Positions 43,158-47,054 of a stretch of 47,054 nt of DNA are shown here, piece by piece. This stretch comes from Acetomicrobium sp. S15 = DSM 107314. GTDB taxonomy: Bacteria > Synergistota > Synergistia > Synergistales > Thermosynergistaceae. The DNA lies in NCBI RefSeq assembly GCF_016125955.1, contig NZ_JADEVE010000171.1, forward strand, positions 1 to 47,054, in the 5' to 3' direction. Every line of letters begins with the position of its first letter. Position 1 is the first letter of the stretch. The notes below the pieces were generated by a model. That model was given only the letters and a program-made list of their open reading frames with translations. It had not been told where the DNA came from and searched no databases. The translations under genes and the position numbers were made by a program.

Positions 43158-43503
43158 CGTCCAGTTCCACCTCCACCGACTCCAATAGGAGCTCCATTCC
43201 CTGAATCAGCTCTACATCCGCAGAGCCGCAAAAGGGGCACAACCCCAAACTCTCCGAATCGCTCCACTCTTCGCCGCAACGAGTACACCGGCTGGCCAGA
43301 GGGACCTCCTCAATTTCGAGCGACGCCCCTTCGACAGGGGTCCCTTTCGAAGCCGCCTCAAAGCAAAAGACCATGACCTCGGGCACGACCTGCCGCAGCT
43401 TCCCCACCTTGAGCGTTACGCGGCTGACCTTACTCCACCCTTGACGGCGCTGCATCTCGAGCAGCGTGTCCATCAGGGCCTCTACAAGCGACATCTCGTG
43501 CAT
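43135..43503 (-). CDS. hypA: Hydrogenase nickel metallochaperone HypA
   Basis: 122 residues from ATG 43503 so that it begins MHEMSLVEAL, in which the N-terminal His is the nickel ligand; the longer frame to 43518 would destroy that. The zinc site is two CxxC pairs, CTRCG and CPFCG. HypA hands nickel to hydrogenase precursors with HypB, which overlaps its end. Confidence 0.95.
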   Translation of the reverse strand: MHEMSLVEALMDTLLEMQRRQGWSKVSRVTLKVGKLRQVVPEVMVFCFEAASKGTPVEGASLEIEEVPLASRCTRCGEEWSDSESLGLCPFCGSADVELIQGMELLLESVEVELDGAEIGRN

Positions 43504-43520
43504 CTTCCATCCCACCATTA

Positions 43521-43540
43521 AGGGGGCCTTTTGGCCCCCT
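43521..43540 (-). terminator. Hairpin between hpf and hypA
   Basis: AGGGGGCC-TTTT-GGCCCCCT, a perfect 8-bp stem with a 4-nt loop, 38 nt after the hpf stop and 17 nt before the hypA start. On the minus strand there is no T-run after it, so it may only partly end transcription. Confidence 0.55.
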
Positions 43541-43578
43541 CTCTTCAGCGTTTAGTCAAACTCAAGTGATTCATACCG

Positions 43579-44118
43579 TCATTGGGGCTCGATGAGGCCA
43601 TAACCCCCCTCTTTCCTTCTGTAGATTACGTTGACGTTCCCCGAATCCGCATCCTCGAAGAGAAAGAAATCGTGCCCTAACAGCTCCATCTGCATTGCAG
43701 CCTCTTGAGGGGTCATAGGCTGAAGGGAGATCCTCTTGACGCGCACGATCCCTTCTGGCTTTTCTTCCTCGCTCGCCGTCACCGGTTTGAGATCCTTGAG
43801 CGCGCCGACGACATCGTGAGTTTTAAAGTGCGCTCTATCCTTGATGTATGATTTGTGTTTCTTGATGCGGCGTTCTATTATCTTTATTGCGCCTTCAAAA
43901 GCAGTCCTGAGATCGGGGGCATATTCCTCACCGCGCAAGATTGCGCCGTTGGCGTCGAGGGTTATCTCAACTACGTGCATGCCGCGAGTATATGTGACTC
44001 TCACCTGAGCGTCGAGGATCCGATCGTAGAACTTTTCAAGCTTGAGCAGCTTCTCTCTCATCTGTTTCTCTATAGCTTCTGGCACTTCTACGTTGCGCGC
44101 TACGAATCTGATATCCAC
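43579..44118 (-). CDS. hpf: Ribosome hibernation-promoting factor, long form
   Basis: 179 residues with a GTG start: N-terminal S30AE/YfiA domain (1-105: DIRFVARNVEVPEAIEKQ, then IERRIKKHKSYIKDR) and the C-terminal dimerisation domain of long HPF (about 125-175: RVKRISLQPMTPQEAAMQME, LGHDFFLFED). Long HPF pairs two 70S ribosomes into inactive 100S dimers in stationary phase. Alone upstream of the hyp genes; a separate, growth-phase-controlled transcript would be expected. Confidence 0.95.
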   Translation of the reverse strand: MDIRFVARNVEVPEAIEKQMREKLLKLEKFYDRILDAQVRVTYTRGMHVVEITLDANGAILRGEEYAPDLRTAFEGAIKIIERRIKKHKSYIKDRAHFKTHDVVGALKDLKPVTASEEEKPEGIVRVKRISLQPMTPQEAAMQMELLGHDFFLFEDADSGNVNVIYRRKEGGYGLIEPQ

Positions 44119-44439
44119 GCCTCATCCCCCCATTCCGTCATAATTCGATTTAACAATTTTAGCCCATAAGGCCAGATCTTTCAATGCGACCACAATAAGA
44201 GCATAATTCAGCGCTACTGCATTGGAAGCAATACGGGAACTTGTCAAGCTTTATCCGTAATTTCAGCAGTCTCGTCGTTAGTCTTTGGCCTCCCTTATGC
44301 CACATACGAGGGAATACCGATGGCTTCGCGTTATACCTTACCTGCTTACTTATCCAGGTAAGCCAAGCCTCTCTCGATCAGTTCGGCCGCCCAAGTTCCA
44401 TAGTCTAATTTTTTGACCTGCCCTCACGATATGATAAGC
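44119..44439. other. Intergenic stretch with a possible gene remnant
   Basis: About 320 bp. On the minus strand a short frame ending near 44350 reads YGTWAAELIERGLAYLDK before a TAA, which is protein-like and may be the tail of a lost gene; no family recognised. An 8-bp inverted repeat (CTTACCTG, 10-nt loop) is at 44337-44362. No supported gene. Confidence 0.3.
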
Positions 44440-44459
44440 TATAATAGATTTATCTATTA
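44440..44459 (+). promoter_or_regulatory. TATAAT box overlapping an 18-bp palindrome
   Basis: TATAAT at 44440-44445 is overlapped by TAATAGAT-TT-ATCTATTA (44442-44459), a perfect 8+8 palindrome. A protein bound there would cover the -10 region of the aminotransferase gene that starts 33 bp later. The nearest TTGACC is 21 bp away, so the -35 is poor, as is common in regulated promoters. Confidence 0.45.
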
Positions 44460-44491
44460 AAAAATCTTAGCCCCAAGAGGTGAGTTCAGAG

Positions 44492-45688
44492 ATGAAATTT
44501 AACTTTTCTGCGAGGGCCAAGCGCATGCAGCCCTCAGCGACGCTCGAAGTCTCGGCAAAGGCGAAAGCGCTCGCGCGAGAGGGCAAGCCGATCATCTCAT
44601 TTGGATCCGGAGAGCCCGACTTCGCCTCTCCCCCTTCGGCCATGACGAGCGCCAAAGAGGCCATAGACAGGGGAGAAACCCACTACACTCCGGCCACTGG
44701 CATTCCGGAGCTGAAGGAAGCCGTGGCCGATTACTACGCCAGGCGTTTCGGCCTCAACTACTCGCCCCAACAGGTGCTCATCGGCGCAGGGGCGAAGCCC
44801 CTCATCTACGAAGCTCTGGGCTGCCTCGTGGATCCCGGCGACGAGGTCTTGGTATTTGCCCCGGCATGGGTCAGCTACGTGGAGCAGATAAGGCTGTGCG
44901 ACGGAAAGGAAGTGGTGGTGGACACAAGCCACTCCGGCTTTCTTCCCGACCCCAAAGAGATCCGCGCCGCAATAAGCGACCGCACTGTAGGGATGATGAT
45001 AAACACTCCCAATAACCCGACAGGAGCCGTTTACAGCGTAGATCTGCTTAAGGAAATCGCAAAGATAGCAACGGACAGGGGGCTCTGGATCATATACGAC
45101 GAAATCTACGAGCGGCTGACGTATGACGGAACCGGCCACTCCAACATAGCGCAGGTCGCTCCCGAAACGCTGGACAGGACGATAATAATAAACGGCGTCA
45201 GCAAGGCTTATGCGATGACCGGGTGGCGCATAGGATATGCCCTTGGGCCCAAAGACGTCATCGCTAAGATGGGGGAGTTCCAGGGGCACCTCACCTCCAA
45301 TCCCACGTCTATCGCCCAATGGGCAGCGCTCGGCGCCATTAAAGGCGCCGAAGAGGACGTGAAAAAGATGGTTTCAGCCTTCGCCTCGCGGCGGAAGAGG
45401 ATGCTCGAGATGCTAAACTCCATGCCGCACATAAAGGTGACCGAGCCGAAAGGGGCCTTCTACGTATTTGTGGATATAAAAGAATGCCTCGGCAAGCGGA
45501 AAGACGGCAAAGAGATGTCGGACGACGTCGCCTTCTGTCAGGTTCTGTTGGGAGACGAATACCTCGCACTGGTCCCCGGGAGCGCATTTTTGGCCCCAGG
45601 TTACGTCCGTCTATCCTATGCGAACTCGATGGAGGAAATCGAAGAGGGAATGAAGCGGCTCAATCGCTTCCTCAATTCTATTCGCTAA
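44492..45688 (+). CDS. Pyridoxal-phosphate aminotransferase (aspartate type, class I)
   Basis: 398 residues, class I/II aminotransferase resembling AspC/AspB of thermophiles; moves amino groups between amino acids and 2-oxoacids. Seen: ISFGSGEPDF, HYTPATGIPELK, NTPNNPTGAVY, IIYDEIYERL with the cofactor-binding Asp, and the PLP Lys in INGVSKAYAMTGWRIGY; substrate-carboxylate Arg in VRLSYANS. ATG 44492 has GGTGA 8 nt upstream (GTG 44480 is an alternative). No operon partner; convergent with carbamate kinase. Confidence 0.92.
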   Translation: MKFNFSARAKRMQPSATLEVSAKAKALAREGKPIISFGSGEPDFASPPSAMTSAKEAIDRGETHYTPATGIPELKEAVADYYARRFGLNYSPQQVLIGAGAKPLIYEALGCLVDPGDEVLVFAPAWVSYVEQIRLCDGKEVVVDTSHSGFLPDPKEIRAAISDRTVGMMINTPNNPTGAVYSVDLLKEIAKIATDRGLWIIYDEIYERLTYDGTGHSNIAQVAPETLDRTIIINGVSKAYAMTGWRIGYALGPKDVIAKMGEFQGHLTSNPTSIAQWAALGAIKGAEEDVKKMVSAFASRRKRMLEMLNSMPHIKVTEPKGAFYVFVDIKECLGKRKDGKEMSDDVAFCQVLLGDEYLALVPGSAFLAPGYVRLSYANSMEEIEEGMKRLNRFLNSIR

Positions 45689-45695
45689 AGTCACC

Positions 45696-46640
45696 TCACG
45701 GTAAAACTTGGGTGCCAGCCTGGCCGTAAAGCGCCTCAAGGGCATTGTCCAGGCTGGCTATTATCGCGCGCTCGCCACCGTCTTTCACGAAGCGCAGCGC
45801 AGCCTCGACCTTCGGGCCCATGCTCCCGGCCCTGAAGTGCCCTTCGATCTTATACCGCTCGAGCTCATCGACGGTTACGGAGCCCAACCACTTCTCCTGC
45901 GGGGTACGAAAATTGATCGCCACCTTCGGCACGTCGGTCAGGATCAGGAGGATATGGGCGCAGACCTCTTGGGCCAGTTTCTCTCCAGCCAGGTCTTTAT
46001 CGATTACAGCCTCGACTCCTCTATATTCTCCGCTCTCCAACTTCACCACGGGAATACCTCCGCCTCCAGAGGCTATGACTATAAAGCCTGCGTCTGCCAG
46101 GTTTCGTATGGCCACCGATTCCACTATACGAACCGGATCGGGTGATGGCACCACGCGTCTCCACCCTCTGCCCGAATCCTCTATCCACTTTTCGCCGCTC
46201 TCCGCCATGCGCCGGCGGGCCTCCCCCTCCGTATAAAACGGCCCTATGGGCTTTGTGGGGTTCAAAAAGGCCGGATCGTTCGGATCGACCTCGACCTGGG
46301 TCACCACGCAGACAGGTAGGCGGTCCCCTAAACCTGCATGGGTCAAGGAGTTTATCAGGCTCTGACACAGGAAGTATCCTATCATCCCTTGACTCTGGGC
46401 GCCGCAGACATCCAGAGGCATGGCGGGCACTTGAGAGCTCCCTAATTCATTCTGGATGACTATCGCCCCCACCTGCGGGCCATTGCCATGGGTGACCACG
46501 ACGTCGTATCCGGCCTCGATCATGGAAGCCACTTGTACGGCAGTGTGGCGTACGTTCGACAGCTGCTCTTCGGCCGTACCCCGTTGACCTTTTTGCAAAA
46601 TGGCATTGCCTCCCAAAGCCACCAACACTCGTTTTCTCAT
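45696..46640 (-). CDS. arcC: Carbamate kinase
   Basis: 314 residues, amino-acid kinase family: carbamoyl phosphate plus ADP gives ATP, ammonia and CO2, the energy-yielding end of arginine or allantoin breakdown. Seen: [53 protein letters not shown] and [13 protein letters not shown], all family-diagnostic. Length is as usual. The rest of the arginine deiminase pathway is not in the window. Two small palindromes lie upstream (46714-46725 and 46733-46746). Confidence 0.95.
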   Translation of the reverse strand: MRKRVLVALGGNAILQKGQRGTAEEQLSNVRHTAVQVASMIEAGYDVVVTHGNGPQVGAIVIQNELGSSQVPAMPLDVCGAQSQGMIGYFLCQSLINSLTHAGLGDRLPVCVVTQVEVDPNDPAFLNPTKPIGPFYTEGEARRRMAESGEKWIEDSGRGWRRVVPSPDPVRIVESVAIRNLADAGFIVIASGGGGIPVVKLESGEYRGVEAVIDKDLAGEKLAQEVCAHILLILTDVPKVAINFRTPQEKWLGSVTVDELERYKIEGHFRAGSMGPKVEAALRFVKDGGERAIIASLDNALEALYGQAGTQVLP

Positions 46641-47054
46641 AGCCTCTCTCCCAAATACGCTGATTTGATGCGAGAATTATCCAACAAAGGGGCAACCATG
46701 TCCACAGCCCCAGCACATAAATGTGAACAAATAACATAAATATGTTTAGCCTTCACGGAATCATTCGCCAAAACACCCCTGATTTTAGCAAGATAATGAA
46801 TGACAATTCAATATCTCATATAAAATCTCCTGACCTTGACACCTATCCTGGTTTAAATCAGCATGAAAACTGGGATCGTCATTTTAAAAGCGGATATTTT
46901 GCCACTACACTACTGCCATCAATCTATAGGGATAGCCCTTCCAAAGGAATGGTATTTTGAGCAGCATGTTGAACCGCACCGGGATAGACGGAGAGTAAAA
47001 AACTTGAGAGAATGAAGATGCGAAAGTACAATTCAGATACTTGCCAGACGTAAA
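46641..47054. other. AT-rich end region upstream of arcC
   Basis: Holds the palindromes CACAT-AA-ATGTG (46714-46725) and AACATA-AA-TATGTT (46733-46746), possible regulator sites for arcC. A 72-codon plus-strand frame at 46742-46960 has no ribosome site and no recognisable content. Nothing else could be supported. Confidence 0.4.

Noticed and set aside
46742-46960. 72-codon ORF near the right edge
   Set aside because: No ribosome site and no recognisable protein features; AT-rich region.
1-47054. CRISPR array, tRNA or rRNA genes
   Set aside because: No regularly spaced repeats, cloverleaf signatures or rRNA-like tracts were seen on reading; a tool search could still find a tRNA missed by eye.

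Overview
The window looks like a chromosomal segment of an anaerobic, amino-acid- and peptide-fermenting bacterium. The gene content (peptidases of families M20, M42 and M29, asparaginase, carbamate kinase, hydrogenase maturation HypA/HypB, remnants of a tripartite tricarboxylate transporter, a DUF5058 membrane protein, a probable selenoprotein) and gene order are most reminiscent of Synergistota (Acetomicrobium/Anaerobaculum-like). This is recognition from memory, not a search. No rRNA, tRNA or CRISPR array was seen.

Layout. 1-3.5 kb: a pRiA4b ORF-3-type protein, a decayed IS256-family element with both terminal inverted repeats, and a helical protein of unknown function. 3.6-6.4 kb: an iron-type alcohol dehydrogenase and a homocitrate/isopropylmalate-synthase-like enzyme. 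6.5-19.1 kb, all on the minus strand: a defence operon led by a sigma-70-type factor with region 1.1, followed by brxP (PAPS-reductase-like, ferredoxin and DUF4007 modules), a separate DUF4007-like protein, a giant BrxC ATPase, PglZ and a short BrxL. This is the gene set of type 4 BREX. A TTGACT-16-TATAAA promoter precedes the sigma gene and a T-tract hairpin ends brxL. 19.2-19.9 kb: fused remnants of TctA and TctC. 20.2-25.4 kb: M20 amidohydrolase, a two-gene membrane pair including DUF5058, an M42 peptidase and an M29-like peptidase, probably a peptide or acyl-amino-acid uptake and hydrolysis unit.

25.9-28.2 kb: two convergent secreted proteins, one with four copies of a WDT(I/V)PGN-type repeat. 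28.5-32.2 kb: a fructose PTS operon (DeoR regulator, 1-phosphofructokinase, EIIA, EIIBC). 32.3-33.3 kb: asparaginase. 33.4-44.1 kb: mostly a tightly packed minus-strand housekeeping run (hpf, hypA, hypB, uvrD/pcrA, a coaE-cutA fusion, a DHH-CBS-CCA-adding fusion, a site-2-type protease, surE, archease) followed by rtcB. 44.5-46.6 kb: an aminotransferase and carbamate kinase.

Two observations stand out. (1) Between rtcB and its cofactor gene archease, on the opposite strand, lies an unannotated gene (34916-35266) that reads through two consecutive in-frame TGA codons. A GC-rich stem-loop with a GGU loop starts 9 nt after them, which fits a bacterial SECIS. The conceptual protein resembles the small CC/Se-motif (seleno)proteins and would carry a rare Sec-Sec pair. 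(2) The type 4 BREX operon is led by its own RpoD-like sigma factor with altered residues in the promoter-melting region, suggesting dedicated transcriptional control of a defence island.
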